A program made the position numbers and the translations under genes. A stretch of DNA of 33,662 nucleotides from G963692885 sp964657395 (lineage in GTDB: Bacteria; Acidobacteriota; Terriglobia; Terriglobales; Acidobacteriaceae). The notes under the pieces are model-generated. The model had not been told where the DNA came from. It ran no database searches and saw only the letters and a program-made list of their open reading frames with translations. Positions 1 through 8,773 of the stretch are shown in pieces (position 1 is the first letter of the stretch; each line of letters starts with the position of its first letter). The stretch is taken from positions 1 through 33,662 of the forward strand of contig CAZZUX010000032.1 of the NCBI GenBank assembly GCA_964657395.1, given 5' to 3'.

Positions 1-277
1 CAGGTCCAGGCGGAAAGATTCATCCTCCCAGAGATATCCGGCGAATCTGACCCTTTCAGTGATGACAGTCTGCCGCCAAGAGTCTGTAGAAATTCGTGCT
101 ACTAACGGCTTTCAAGATGTGATATCAAATGGCTCCAGCTATCTGGTCGCGGCTCAAGGATGCTCCTGCTTTCTGCCTTCGCCGCGGCACTCCGGTGTCA
201 AGGGTAAGACATTCCCCGGAGCCGCAAACCAGCAGCATCTTTTCACGGGCCGAGTTTCTACCTTCAGGAGAGACAGA

Positions 278-805
278 ATGCAATGTCCCGCATGCAACAA
301 AGAAGTGGCACCCCAGAGCGCATTCTGCAATAACTGCGGAGCACCGGTCACGGCAGCCGCCGCGGATCCGACGCCCGGTTACACGACTGTTCCCAACCAG
401 CCCTACGCGACTGTTCCGCAGCAGCCTGTATATGCCGGGCCGCCGGTAGTCGCCGGGGCCGGATTGTCGGACAACGCTGCCTCAGCCATCGCCTACCTGA
501 CCATCATTCCGGCCATTATCTTCCTGGTGCTGGAACCCTACAACAAGGTGCCACTGATCCGCTTCCATTCCTGGCAGTCGATCGGCCTGTTTGTTGCTGC
601 AGTATTGCTGCAGGTGGCCGTCACGATCGCCGACATCATGCTGCACTTTATTCCCTTTATCATCCTGTTGTTTTCGCTGATTCATCTTGCCCTGGGACTT
701 GGATTGTTCCTGGTCTGGATCTTCGTCCTGCTGAAGGCCAGCAAGGGCGAATGGTACAAACTGCCGATCATCGGTGATTTCGCCGAGAAGCAGGCACGCG
801 GCTGA
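278..805 (+). CDS. Zinc-ribbon, multi-pass small membrane protein (DUF4870-like)
   Basis: A 175-residue protein of unknown specific function. Residues 3-20 form a zinc ribbon with two CxxC pairs (CPAC and CNNC). A Pro/Tyr/Val-rich linker (about 28-60) follows, then three to four hydrophobic segments from about residue 68 to 155. The pattern, including the PLIRFHSWQS stretch after the first membrane segment, resembles DUF4870/YtxG-type small membrane proteins that carry an N-terminal zinc ribbon. The reading frame is open further upstream, but the ATG at 278 is chosen because AGGAG lies at 266-270 with seven bases of spacing and because the zinc ribbon starts right there. It is probably an inner-membrane protein with the ribbon in the cytoplasm. 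No enzymatic motif is visible. The next gene starts about 150 bases downstream on the same strand. Confidence 0.75.
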   Translation: MQCPACNKEVAPQSAFCNNCGAPVTAAAADPTPGYTTVPNQPYATVPQQPVYAGPPVVAGAGLSDNAASAIAYLTIIPAIIFLVLEPYNKVPLIRFHSWQSIGLFVAAVLLQVAVTIADIMLHFIPFIILLFSLIHLALGLGLFLVWIFVLLKASKGEWYKLPIIGDFAEKQARG

Positions 806-956
806 ACTCGGCCGGCTTACGTCGGCCTTAGTACAGCCATGCTTCGGATGGTCAATGGAAGTTGGCGCGGGCGTCCGCATCCAGCGCTGTTCCTTGCGCT
901 ACCATGACTCGAGAGCAGCCTTCCCGCTGGTCTGCCGGCTGGTATGGAGGGATGCG

Positions 957-2516
957 GTGCAAACACCAACTGAGACGAAACCCCACAGCGTAGGAGCATC
1001 AGCGGCTGCTGCAGATCGTCCTGTTGAGCCAAGTAGTGGCTGGACCAGGCTTCTGCCGGGTGTCTTTGTTAGTGTTGGCACAGTTCTGCTTGGCATTGCC
1101 CTGGTTCTTTCGCGGAACTGGCCTCTGCTGCACGACGCAGCCATCATGCACTATGTCGTCTTCCTGATGGACCATGGCTGGCGGCCGTGGGCAGACATCA
1201 TCGACATCAATATGCCTGGCTCGTACATGGTGGAGTGGTTTGCCGTTCATGTGTTCGGCGGCGGCAACACGGCATGGCGGCTCTTCGACATCGCTACCTC
1301 CTTGGCTGTCATTGCCTCGGCGATTGCTATCCCTTCCGCAGGAGAGCGATGGGGTGGTTTCATCGGCGGCATCGGGATCGTGCTGTTTCACATTTCGAAC
1401 GGACCGAACGACGTTGGAGAACGCGACTGGTTCCTCATGATGTTCCTGCTCGCGGGCACTGCCTTTTACCTCAGCTCCTTGCGGCAGAAGCGACCGGCGC
1501 GGATGGCTGGTTTCGCTGCGCTTACCGGGTTTGCTGCAGCCATCAAGCCGCCTGCTGTCCTGTTCCCGTTAGCGCTCCTTGGTCTGACCTACGTTTTGTC
1601 GCGCCGGCGGCATTTCGAGTTCGCACGTTACCTGCATGGCATGATCGCGGGTTCTTCCATCCCGATACTGCTGGTGGCCGCGTTCCTTCTCCGCTACCAG
1701 AACCTGCACGCGTTCCTCTCCATCACCCGCGGACTTGTTCCGTATTATGCCGGCCATGAAAATCATCCACCTCTGGAACTGCTTCGCTTCGCCTTGACTC
1801 CCAGCGTGATGATTCTCGCGGCTCTGGCCGGATTGCTCGCCTTTATTGCGCACACCTGGAAGCGATGGGATATGCAGGTTCTGCTGATAGGCTTTGCCTT
1901 CGGAGCACTTCTTTACGTAGGTCAGGGCAAAGGCTGGCAGTATCACAAGGAAACCATGTTCGCCTTCCTCCTTATCTGGCTGACGATCCAGCTCGCCGTC
2001 GCCATGAAGTTGCCGACAGGATGGCGGATCCTGGGCGCCGCCGGCGCCACGCTATTGTGCCTTCTGATGGGCCGCTATGTTGTCTACGTTAAGCAACAGA
2101 ATGTCGATCTCCAGGGCACACCGGCGATTGAAGCCAGCCTTCAGAGGCTGGGCGGTGCCAGCCTTTCGGGCGACGTGCAATGTGTGGAGATGGTCAGCGG
2201 CTGCATCGGCGCGCTTTACAACCTGAAACTGCTACCCTCCAGCGGATTCGTCTTCGATTCTTTCCTGTTTACTCCGACTCCGACTCCTGCGATCGAAGCG
2301 CTTCGCTCGCGCTTTCTGTCTGTTCTCATACGGAAGGTTCCGCGCGTTGTGATCGTGACCGAGTCACGCTGGAACGACGGCACACCGTCCTTCAATCGCA
2401 TAGCGGAATGGCCCGCCTTCAGGGATTTCCTGGCGCAGCAATATGTCCTCGACGGCGAGCATGACAGCAATGGTCAGGTCGTGGATGGAAGCTACCGTGT
2501 GTATCTGAGGAAGTAG
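957..2516 (+). CDS. GT39/ArnT-like GT-C membrane glycosyltransferase
   Basis: A 519-residue polytopic membrane protein with about ten hydrophobic helices and a soluble C-terminal portion (last ~130 residues). The first periplasmic loop has the layout of GT-C enzymes of the GT39/PMT type: an acidic HDAA motif, then GWRPWADIIDINMPGSY, matching the usual G-x-x-P-x-x-D-(n)-x-P-(G)-x-Y pattern. Such enzymes move a sugar from a polyprenyl phosphate donor to lipid or protein on the outer face of the inner membrane; donor and acceptor cannot be read from sequence. The frame is open from 774, but that region has no ribosome site and overlaps the preceding gene. The GTG at 957 is preferred because GGAGG sits at 946-950 with six bases of spacing; an ATG at 855 is the alternative. 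It ends 17 bases from the convergent polymerase gene. Confidence 0.75.
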   Translation: MQTPTETKPHSVGASAAAADRPVEPSSGWTRLLPGVFVSVGTVLLGIALVLSRNWPLLHDAAIMHYVVFLMDHGWRPWADIIDINMPGSYMVEWFAVHVFGGGNTAWRLFDIATSLAVIASAIAIPSAGERWGGFIGGIGIVLFHISNGPNDVGERDWFLMMFLLAGTAFYLSSLRQKRPARMAGFAALTGFAAAIKPPAVLFPLALLGLTYVLSRRRHFEFARYLHGMIAGSSIPILLVAAFLLRYQNLHAFLSITRGLVPYYAGHENHPPLELLRFALTPSVMILAALAGLLAFIAHTWKRWDMQVLLIGFAFGALLYVGQGKGWQYHKETMFAFLLIWLTIQLAVAMKLPTGWRILGAAGATLLCLLMGRYVVYVKQQNVDLQGTPAIEASLQRLGGASLSGDVQCVEMVSGCIGALYNLKLLPSSGFVFDSFLFTPTPTPAIEALRSRFLSVLIRKVPRVVIVTESRWNDGTPSFNRIAEWPAFRDFLAQQYVLDGEHDSNGQVVDGSYRVYLRK

Positions 2517-2533
2517 TAAGTCATCTGCGAGTC

Positions 2534-3955
2534 TTAAAACAAATCCGGAATACTCGTAAACGCTATACGCGTTGCAGCTGCAGAGCCTGCCGGCAGCATA
2601 CTTGCGAAGAACAACATGCTGGTTCCGTGCTTGGCATTGATCTTGTCCATGGTGCTCGAGAGTCGTGTCCGGCGCGCTTCTGTTTCGAGGCCGGAGAAGA
2701 GGCTGAGCGTGTGCAGGTGATCGGGCACCAGGTTGCTGAGGGTAACGCCTACAAAAAATGGCTTCTGATGAGCCGGCCCCTGCGGCCTTTCGGCCCATAG
2801 CTTTTTCAAGCCTTCTACCAGTGTCTGGTTGTCCTGGCATTCGATCAGCGTGGTGCTGTGTGACCAGGCACTCTGCGGAATGCCGGACAGATGCTTCTTC
2901 GTCGCTGTTTTCGCGGGCACAGCAAACTTGATGGTCAGCCGGAGATTGGTCGCCCACAACCTCGCAGTCCGCAGCCGCATAGCGGTTTTGTGCAGCAGCT
3001 TGCTCACCACGGCGTATGCGCCGTCCAAGGTACGCAGATCCGGCGGTAAGACGTGGGAGTTGCCGATCGATTTCTGATGCTCCAGTTCGGCATCTTCGAA
3101 GTCCTCGCCACGCAGCCAGTGCCAGAGCTTCTCGCCGCCTATGCCTCCCCAGACGTTGTTCATCGTCTCGCGATCCAATGCATGCAGTTGGGCCATGGTT
3201 TGTATGCCGCAGTCATGCAGACGCTTCTCCATGCGGGCTCCGATGCCGGGCAGGTCTCTCAGGCTCAGCTGTACCAAAGCTGCTTCCAGGATGTCTGGAG
3301 TGAGAGCCACCAGGCCGTCGGGCTTTTCCATGTCGGACGCGATCTTGGACAGATAGCGATTAGGAGCCAGTCCGATGGAGCAGCGCAGCGTTTCACCTGC
3401 ATGCTGACGGATGCCTGCCTTGATCCGCTCAGCCAGCTTCAAGGCAGCCAGCAGCGGCTGCTCACTCCCGATCAGCCGGCACGCCATCTCGTCTATCGAC
3501 ATCACCGAGGCTACCGGTACAAACCGTTCCACCGCCTGCACGATCCGATGGTGATACTCGACATAAATCTCATGGCGCGCCTCTACCAGCACGATCCCGG
3601 GGCACATCCTTTTCGCCTCGCCTACCTGGGTCCCGGTTTTAACCCCGAATGCCTTGGCTTCGTAGCTCGCTGCGATGCAGAAGGTGGTATCCGCCATCAC
3701 TGGTACGACAGCAACCGGCCTACCGCGCAGCAGCGGCTGCAATTCCTGCTCCACAGACGCAAAGTAGGAGTTCAAATCCAGAAAGAGCCACCGCACGCGC
3801 GGCTCTTCGACCGTACGCGCGAGTGTGTTCGCAGCAGGCGTCATTACGGGAGTGCGCACTTCCTCGGGAGCATTCTTCACCGGCAAACTCGCACTTCCCG
3901 AAACCTTTTCGGGAGAGGGAGCGTCGTTTTGAGAATGCGCGCGGCGGATTTCCAT
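2534..3955 (-). CDS. Y-family DNA polymerase (DinB/Pol IV-like)
   Basis: A 473-residue translesion DNA polymerase of the UmuC/DinB superfamily. Both catalytic carboxylate motifs are intact: D60 in FLDLNSYFASVEQ and D155-E156 in MSIDEM. The finger and palm motif CSIGLAPNRYLSKIASDMEKPDG and the helix-hairpin-helix region LPGIGARMEKRL follow. Near the C-terminus HTLSLF looks like a beta-clamp-binding peptide, followed by the usual E-x-x-RR-(x)n-DKIN-x-KHG segment and a tail resembling the group ending in RIAF-x-x-IPDLF. The first ~54 residues are a Pro/Ser/Glu-rich extension absent from E. coli Pol IV. The ATG start has AGGAG three to four bases upstream. No ImuA, DnaE2 or LexA gene is nearby, so it does not look like an ImuB cassette. 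Expected role: error-prone lesion bypass in the cytoplasm. Confidence 0.9.
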   Translation of the reverse strand: MEIRRAHSQNDAPSPEKVSGSASLPVKNAPEEVRTPVMTPAANTLARTVEEPRVRWLFLDLNSYFASVEQELQPLLRGRPVAVVPVMADTTFCIAASYEAKAFGVKTGTQVGEAKRMCPGIVLVEARHEIYVEYHHRIVQAVERFVPVASVMSIDEMACRLIGSEQPLLAALKLAERIKAGIRQHAGETLRCSIGLAPNRYLSKIASDMEKPDGLVALTPDILEAALVQLSLRDLPGIGARMEKRLHDCGIQTMAQLHALDRETMNNVWGGIGGEKLWHWLRGEDFEDAELEHQKSIGNSHVLPPDLRTLDGAYAVVSKLLHKTAMRLRTARLWATNLRLTIKFAVPAKTATKKHLSGIPQSAWSHSTTLIECQDNQTLVEGLKKLWAERPQGPAHQKPFFVGVTLSNLVPDHLHTLSLFSGLETEARRTRLSSTMDKINAKHGTSMLFFASMLPAGSAAATRIAFTSIPDLF

Positions 3956-4425
3956 CTTCTCCTGATTTTCGCCCTAGCCAAAGCTCGTGCGCAAGGCATA
4001 CTCTGTGCCCATCGAGTCACGTTACTGACTTGGCACACACTTTCAGGGAGTAGCGCTCAGCGCACCAATAGTGGATTTTGTAGGTAAGCAGTCAACCTCG
4101 TCAGGGTTGACATGTTCTAAGTAGTTCAAGGGAGTGGTTCCGGCCATGCTGTCCGCTAATTTCTCAGCAATCTCGCACTGGTTTTCGTTCCTGGAATCGT
4201 ATGTTCCGGCGATCGCAATCACGGCAGCTTCAGCAGTCCTGATCGGCTGCGCGGTAAGTGGCGCGTGTGCACCATGCAAGGAAAAAGATCAGGTCTTCCA
4301 TAAGCACGTCTGGTAGACCACAGAAATGCTCAAGCCGCGTTGAGCAGATCAACCAGGTGCTCCGGGCGCTTCCTGTCCTTTTCAGACCCGCCAGCGTCCC
4401 TGTTCCCCTTCTATAATCCGTTTCG
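3956..4425. other. Intergenic spacer, 470 bases, no supported gene
   Basis: This divergent spacer separates the polymerase gene (-) from the acyl-CoA carboxylase gene (+). Short open frames exist on both strands (about 78 codons on minus, 60 on plus) but neither has a ribosome site or a recognisable domain. The only strong signal is a perfect TATAAT at 4412-4417 just before the carboxylase start. I see no tRNA-like, riboswitch-like or repeat structure. Confidence 0.6.
4412..4425 (+). promoter_or_regulatory. Candidate -10 box for a leaderless carboxylase transcript
   Basis: A perfect TATAAT occupies 4412-4417 and ends eight bases before the ATG at 4426. Transcription starting six to eight bases after a -10 box would begin at or within two bases of the start codon, and no Shine-Dalgarno sequence is present. 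No good -35 hexamer is visible at 16-18 bases of spacing, so this could be chance. Confidence 0.45.
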
Positions 4426-6060
4426 ATGGCCACTTCGGATTTGAAAGTCCCCTCTGCTCTTCCGCCGAATCCCCAATTGGAAGAACTCGCCCGCAGGCAT
4501 GCGCTGGTCGAAGAATCAGGTGGAGCAGAGCGCCGCCAAAAACAGCAGAGTGGTGGAAAGCTTACTGCGCGCGAACGCGTGGAGCTTCTGCTGGATGAAG
4601 GCACATTTGAAGAGACTGATCGTTTTGTCACCCATCGCTGTACCGATTTTGGAATGGCCGACAAGACCATCCCGGGCGACGGCATCATCACCGGCTACGG
4701 CCTCATCGATGGCCGCACGGTCTTCGTGTTCGCCCAGGATTTCACCGTCTTCGGCGGTTCGCTTTCGGAGAGCAATGCCGCCAAAATCATTAAGTTGATG
4801 GAGATGGCGCTCAAAGTCGGCGCCCCCATCATCGGCCTCAATGATTCTGGTGGAGCGCGTATCCAGGAAGGGGTCGTTTCGCTTGCCGGCTATGCTGATA
4901 TTTTTCTGCAGAACACTCTCGCTTCCGGCGTCGTTCCCCAGATCTCTGCGATTCTCGGCCCTTGTGCGGGGGGCGCAGTCTACTCGCCGGCTATCACCGA
5001 CTTCATCCTCATGGTGGACAAGACCTCGTACATGTTTGTCACCGGCCCTGATGTCATTAAAACCGTCACTCACGAGGAAGTCACCAAGGAGGAACTCGGA
5101 GGCGCCGGCACTCATAATGAGATCTCCGGCGTCGCCCACTTCATGGCTCACGATGATGCCGAGTGTCTCGCCATGCTGCGCGAGTTGCTCAGTTTTCTGC
5201 CCTCCAACAACCTGGAGGACGCACCTCGTCGCATCCCTGTCGACTCGCCCACACGCAAGGACCTCGCTCTCGACAGCCTGGTGCCCTCCGAGCCAAGCAC
5301 GCCCTACGACATTAAGGACGTGATTCACCACATCGTCGACGATGCCTACTTCTTCGAGGTGCAGGAACACTATGCCCGGAACATCGTCATTGGCTTCGCC
5401 CGTATGGATGGCAGGCCGGTCGGCATCGTCGCTAACCAGCCGATGCATCTTGCCGGTGTGCTCGACATCAATGCCAGTGCGAAGGCCGCGCGGTTTGTCC
5501 GCTTTTGTGATGCGTTTAACATTCCGTTGATCACCGTGGAAGACGTACCTGGCTTTCTCCCGGGAACGCAGCAGGAGTATGGCGGGATCATCCGACATGG
5601 CGCGAAGCTGCTCTACGCCTATGCGGAAGCCACCGTGCCGAAACTTACCGTCATCACGCGTAAAGCCTATGGCGGCGCCTACTGCGTCATGAGTTCCAAG
5701 CAGATCCGCACGGACGTGAACCTGGCGTGGCCTACAGCCGAGATCGCCGTCATGGGCGCGGAAGGCGCCGTCAACATTGTGTATGGGCGCGAGCTCGAGC
5801 AGTTTATCCGTGATGCCGAGGCCCGCGAAGGACCGTTGACCGAAGAACGCCGTGCCGAGCTGCTCGCCGCCGCGCGAAAAGAGAAGGTCGACGAGTTCCG
5901 CCATCGTTTCTCAAATCCCTACATCGCTGCGGAACGCGGCTACGTCGACGCCGTCATCCTGCCAAGTGAGACGCGCCCTCACCTCATCCGCGCTCTTGCC
6001 ATGCTGGAAGGCAAGCGCGACAAGAATCCACCCAAGAAGCACGGCAACATTCCGCTCTAG
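4426..6060 (+). CDS. Acyl-CoA carboxylase, carboxyltransferase (beta) subunit, PccB-like
   Basis: A 544-residue carboxyltransferase that would move the carboxyl group from biotin to an acyl-CoA (propionyl-, acetyl- or methylcrotonyl-CoA). Two crotonase-fold halves are visible: the N half with GKLTARERVELLLDEG (about 44-59), DSGGARIQEGV (140-150) and GPCAGGAVYSPAITDF (178-193), and the C half with EDVPGFLPGTQQEYGGIIR (372-390), RKAYGGAYCVMSSK (412-425) and WPTAEIAVMGAEGAVN (435-450). The length is normal for PccB-type subunits. The residue after GGAY, reported to influence acyl-chain choice in Streptomyces carboxylases and aspartate in classical PccB, is Cys420 here, so the substrate is left open. 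No biotin carboxylase or biotin carrier gene is in the window; the partner alpha subunit must be elsewhere. There is no Shine-Dalgarno site; a TATAAT lies eight bases before the ATG. Confidence 0.9.
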   Translation: MATSDLKVPSALPPNPQLEELARRHALVEESGGAERRQKQQSGGKLTARERVELLLDEGTFEETDRFVTHRCTDFGMADKTIPGDGIITGYGLIDGRTVFVFAQDFTVFGGSLSESNAAKIIKLMEMALKVGAPIIGLNDSGGARIQEGVVSLAGYADIFLQNTLASGVVPQISAILGPCAGGAVYSPAITDFILMVDKTSYMFVTGPDVIKTVTHEEVTKEELGGAGTHNEISGVAHFMAHDDAECLAMLRELLSFLPSNNLEDAPRRIPVDSPTRKDLALDSLVPSEPSTPYDIKDVIHHIVDDAYFFEVQEHYARNIVIGFARMDGRPVGIVANQPMHLAGVLDINASAKAARFVRFCDAFNIPLITVEDVPGFLPGTQQEYGGIIRHGAKLLYAYAEATVPKLTVITRKAYGGAYCVMSSKQIRTDVNLAWPTAEIAVMGAEGAVNIVYGRELEQFIRDAEAREGPLTEERRAELLAAARKEKVDEFRHRFSNPYIAAERGYVDAVILPSETRPHLIRALAMLEGKRDKNPPKKHGNIPL

Positions 6061-6208
6061 AGGGTGGATGAGACGCTTGCAGCAGCTCATTGTGTCTGGC
6101 TGACTCGAATTGACAGGCTCCTGCCCTGAAGCCGCCTGTCCTATGACATCGTCTGATACAAACGGGCTCCATCTGTCTTGTCCGCATCTAGAACTGAAGG
6201 AGAAATTC

Positions 6209-7885
6209 ATGTCCCCCTCTGATCGTTTTTCCCGTCGCGTCGTTCTTCCGTTCAGTGAGCATCAGCCCATTCCGAATGCACGACATATCGGCAAGGCAGC
6301 AGCCGACCGTCAGATCCGCGTATCAGTCATCCTCAAACGCAAAACTCCGCTGAATATCGACAGCCTCGGCGGTCGCCAGATGTCGCGGCAGGAACTGACG
6401 GATCAATACGGCGCCTCGCAGCAATCCTTCGACACAGTAGTTGAGTTCGCGCGCAGCCACGGCCTCACCGTGGATCAGCAGGCTTCCAGTCTCGAGCGTC
6501 GACGAGTGGAGCTGCGCGGACCCATCAGCGCCTTTGAGGCAGCCTTCGGTGTGGAACTGAACAATTACGAGCCGCAGCAGTCCGGTTCTGCCATTAAGAA
6601 GGGCGCCAGCTTCCACGCGTTCACCGGCCAGGTGACTGTGCCGCAGGAGCTGGTTGACTCAGTAGAGGCTGTTCTTGGCCTCGACAACCGCCCCATCGCT
6701 ACTCCCAAGTTCCGGTACCGCAACGACTCCATCATCGCGTCTCCATCTGCCTCGACGAGCGGAACGTTCACGCCACCGCAGGTCGCGCAGGTTTACCAAT
6801 TTCCTTCGCCACCCAGTGGCGCAGCCGCAGGAGCAGGGCAGACCATCGGCATCATTGAGCTTGGCGGCGGGTACACCACCACGGACATCACCAACTACTT
6901 TCAGTCGCTGGGCCTCACGCCTCCCAACGTCACCGCTGTCCTGCTTGATGGAGGAACGAATGCGCCGGGCGATCCGAATGGCGCCGACGGCGAGGTTATG
7001 CTCGATATCGAAGTTGCCGGCGGAGTCGCTCCTGGCGCAAAGATCGTCGTCTACTTCACGACCAACACGGACCAGGGCTTTCAGGACGCCATCTCCACAG
7101 CGATCCACGACACGACCAATGATCCAAGCGTGATTTCTATTTCCTGGGGCGGCCCGGAATCAAGCTGGTCGCAGACAGCCATCAACAGCATGGACTCAAC
7201 CTGCCAGTCTGCGGCTGCTCTCGGCATCAGCATCACGGTCGCCTGCGGAGATAACGGATCATCCGATGGGGCGACTGGCGACAACGTCGACTTTCCGGCA
7301 TCCAGTCCTCATGTCCTTGCCTGTGGAGGCACAGCGCTGACAGCCAGCAATGGCACACGCAAGTCCGAAGTGGTATGGAACGACCAGGCCAGCGGAGGAG
7401 GCGCGACCGGAGGCGGCGTCAGCAAGGTCTTTGCTCTTCCTGCGTGGCAGGACGGTGCAGGCGTGCCTGCTTCCTCTTCAACGCCGACGAAGAAACATCG
7501 TAAGTCAAAGGACGACGAAGCTCCTGAAGCTGCTGCGCCGGCACCTGGCGGCCGCGGCGTGCCCGACGTGGCCGGAGACGCAGCACCATCCACGGGCTAT
7601 CAAACCCTGGTGGACGGACAACAGGAGGTTGTCGGCGGCACCAGCGCGGTCGCACCCCTGTGGGCAGGCCTCATAGCTCTGCTGAATCAGCAGTTGGGAG
7701 TGAAGGTAGGTTTTCTGAATCCGAAAATCTATACGATGGGTCAGGCTTCCGGACAGGCAGCATTCTTCGACATCACCAGCGGTAACAATGGAGACTTCAA
7801 GGCCGGTCCGGGCTGGGACGCCTGCACCGGCCTTGGCTCACCGAATGGGCAGGGCCTGCTGAGTGCGTTGAAGTCGGCAAGCTGA
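6209..7885 (+). CDS. S53 family acid serine-carboxyl protease (pro-kumamolisin type)
   Basis: A 558-residue sedolisin/kumamolisin precursor. Residues ~15-165 form the activation prodomain (LTDQYGAS, FEAAFGVELNNY, VPQELVDSVEAVLGLDNRP). The mature enzyme starts around 185-190 (FTPPQVAQVYQFP). The catalytic set is present: E262 and D266 in GEVMLDIEV, oxyanion D348 in ACGDNG, and nucleophile S479 in GGTSAVAPLWAG. The C-terminal calcium site includes D521-I522 and D537 (FDITSGNNGDF, GWDACTGLGSPNG). Family members are active at low pH and cleave themselves from the prodomain. The ATG at 6209 is chosen over an upstream TTG because AAGGAG at 6197-6202 gives six bases of spacing. There is no obvious N-terminal signal peptide. 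A charged Lys/Glu/Ala/Pro-rich insertion (about 420-448) precedes the RGVPDVAGDA motif. It lies about 150 bases after the carboxylase gene. Confidence 0.93.
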   Translation: MSPSDRFSRRVVLPFSEHQPIPNARHIGKAAADRQIRVSVILKRKTPLNIDSLGGRQMSRQELTDQYGASQQSFDTVVEFARSHGLTVDQQASSLERRRVELRGPISAFEAAFGVELNNYEPQQSGSAIKKGASFHAFTGQVTVPQELVDSVEAVLGLDNRPIATPKFRYRNDSIIASPSASTSGTFTPPQVAQVYQFPSPPSGAAAGAGQTIGIIELGGGYTTTDITNYFQSLGLTPPNVTAVLLDGGTNAPGDPNGADGEVMLDIEVAGGVAPGAKIVVYFTTNTDQGFQDAISTAIHDTTNDPSVISISWGGPESSWSQTAINSMDSTCQSAAALGISITVACGDNGSSDGATGDNVDFPASSPHVLACGGTALTASNGTRKSEVVWNDQASGGGATGGGVSKVFALPAWQDGAGVPASSSTPTKKHRKSKDDEAPEAAAPAPGGRGVPDVAGDAAPSTGYQTLVDGQQEVVGGTSAVAPLWAGLIALLNQQLGVKVGFLNPKIYTMGQASGQAAFFDITSGNNGDFKAGPGWDACTGLGSPNGQGLLSALKSAS

Positions 7886-7895
7886 AACGGAACTG

Positions 7896-7942
7896 CTACT
7901 TGTTGGAAGGCGGGCTGCTGTTCTGCTCAGCAGCAGCCTGCT
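7896..7942 (-). CDS. Probable C-terminal fragment of the MBL-fold gene left of the gap
   Basis: On the minus strand, one frame leaving the gap reads QAAAEQNSSPPSNK and then stops at TAG (7898-7896), 10 bases short of the protease gene's stop codon. It is the most natural 3' end for the metallo-beta-lactamase-fold gene that enters the gap from the other side. Because the 100 Ns are a placeholder, the two pieces need not be in frame across them, and the fragment could belong to another gene lost in the gap. Confidence 0.4.
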
Positions 7943-8042
7943 NNNNNNNNNNNNNNNNNNNNNNNNNNNNNNNNNNNNNNNNNNNNNNNNNNNNNNNNNN
8001 NNNNNNNNNNNNNNNNNNNNNNNNNNNNNNNNNNNNNNNNNN
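7943..8042. other. Assembly gap of exactly 100 N
   Basis: The run of Ns is exactly 100 long, the conventional placeholder for a gap of unknown size. It truncates the MBL-fold hydrolase gene and may hide further sequence. Confidence 0.98.
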
Positions 8043-8773
8043 AGGTCATAGCCCATCACCCAGGTTGGATCGAGATGCGCACTCGTGGGGATGAGGTCCG
8101 ACGCGTAGCACGCGCGCATGCCTGCTGAATCAATCATCACGGCCAGCGTTTGCGCCGTATGTCCCGGAAACGTCTCGACAGAGATCCCCGGCACGATCTC
8201 CGCGCGATCGCCATCCACTAGTGTCATCTGTCCGCTCTCAACCAGCGGATCGTAGTTCGGACTGCGATAGCTCACCGCATCCCGCTCTAACTGCAGGTGG
8301 CCATGCTCTATCTCGCCGCGATGCGCAAAGTAGCGGGCATTCGGAAAGGTTGGCACGATCTGCCCTTGCTCATTCAGGCGTGTATTCCATCCGCAATGAT
8401 CAAAGTGCAGATGCGTATTGATCACGACATCCACAGAGTCGAGCGCGATCCCGGCTGCAGCGAAACTCTGCGGCAGCAGCTGCTTGGCTTCGAAGATGGC
8501 CCGCATCTTCTCCGGCAGCTTGTCGCCGATGCCCGTCTCAATCACAACCGTATGCTTACCGGTTCGCACGACCACCGTGTTCAATCCAAGCACAATGCGA
8601 TTCTGCGCATCGGCGGGCGCACGCTTTTCCCACATCGTCTTCGGCACCACGCCGAACATCGCGCCGCCGTCGAGCAGGTACGAGCCGTCGGTCAGCAAGG
8701 TAACTTCAAAATCGCCGACGCTGGTCTTTGCCCGCACCAGCGCATCTTCGTTCAGCTTTGGCCCGGGACTCAC
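8043..8773 (-). CDS. MBL-fold metallohydrolase, 3' end lost in the gap
   Basis: The first 243 residues of a metallo-beta-lactamase superfamily hydrolase are readable. The zinc motif is NTHLHFDHCGW with H121, H123, D125 and H126. A further ligand, H205, lies in TFPGHTAQT, and D226 in ACYASDLIPT bridges the metals. The last zinc histidine would fall in the gap. The pattern resembles the AHL-lactonase/quinoprotein-relay-like group, but the substrate is unknown. The start is GTG at 8773, and it overlaps the stop of the upstream DPP IV gene by four bases (GTGA), so the two are co-transcribed and likely translationally coupled. Reading straight through the Ns would append a false C-terminus that is antisense to the S53 protease. 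Confidence 0.85.

Noticed and set aside
1..105. Open frame from the window edge to a TAA at 103-105 (34 codons)
   Set aside because: It could be the end of an upstream gene but is too short and shows no recognisable sequence.
3053..4087. 344-codon plus-strand frame opposite the Y-family polymerase
   Set aside because: Antisense shadow of a polymerase with intact catalytic motifs; no ribosome site or family match.
4043..4279. Minus-strand 78-codon frame in the 470-base spacer containing GTTPLNYL, faintly ankyrin-like
   Set aside because: One short resemblance only, with no repeat and no ribosome site.
4134..4316. Plus-strand 60-codon frame with a hydrophobic stretch and cysteines, resembling a tiny lipoprotein
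   Set aside because: No ribosome site; it overlaps the other spurious frame and has no start-side support.
4516..5904. 462-codon open frame antisense to the carboxylase gene
   Set aside because: It mirrors a strongly supported PccB-like gene; long antisense frames are common in GC-rich coding DNA and this one has no domain.
6112..6140. Inverted repeat GACAGGC/GCCTGTC between the carboxylase and S53 genes
   Set aside because: Only 7 bp with a 15-base loop and no T-run; too weak to call a terminator.
7838..7942. C-terminus obtained by translating the MBL gene straight through the Ns
   Set aside because: The gap size is arbitrary, and this frame is antisense to the end of the S53 protease.
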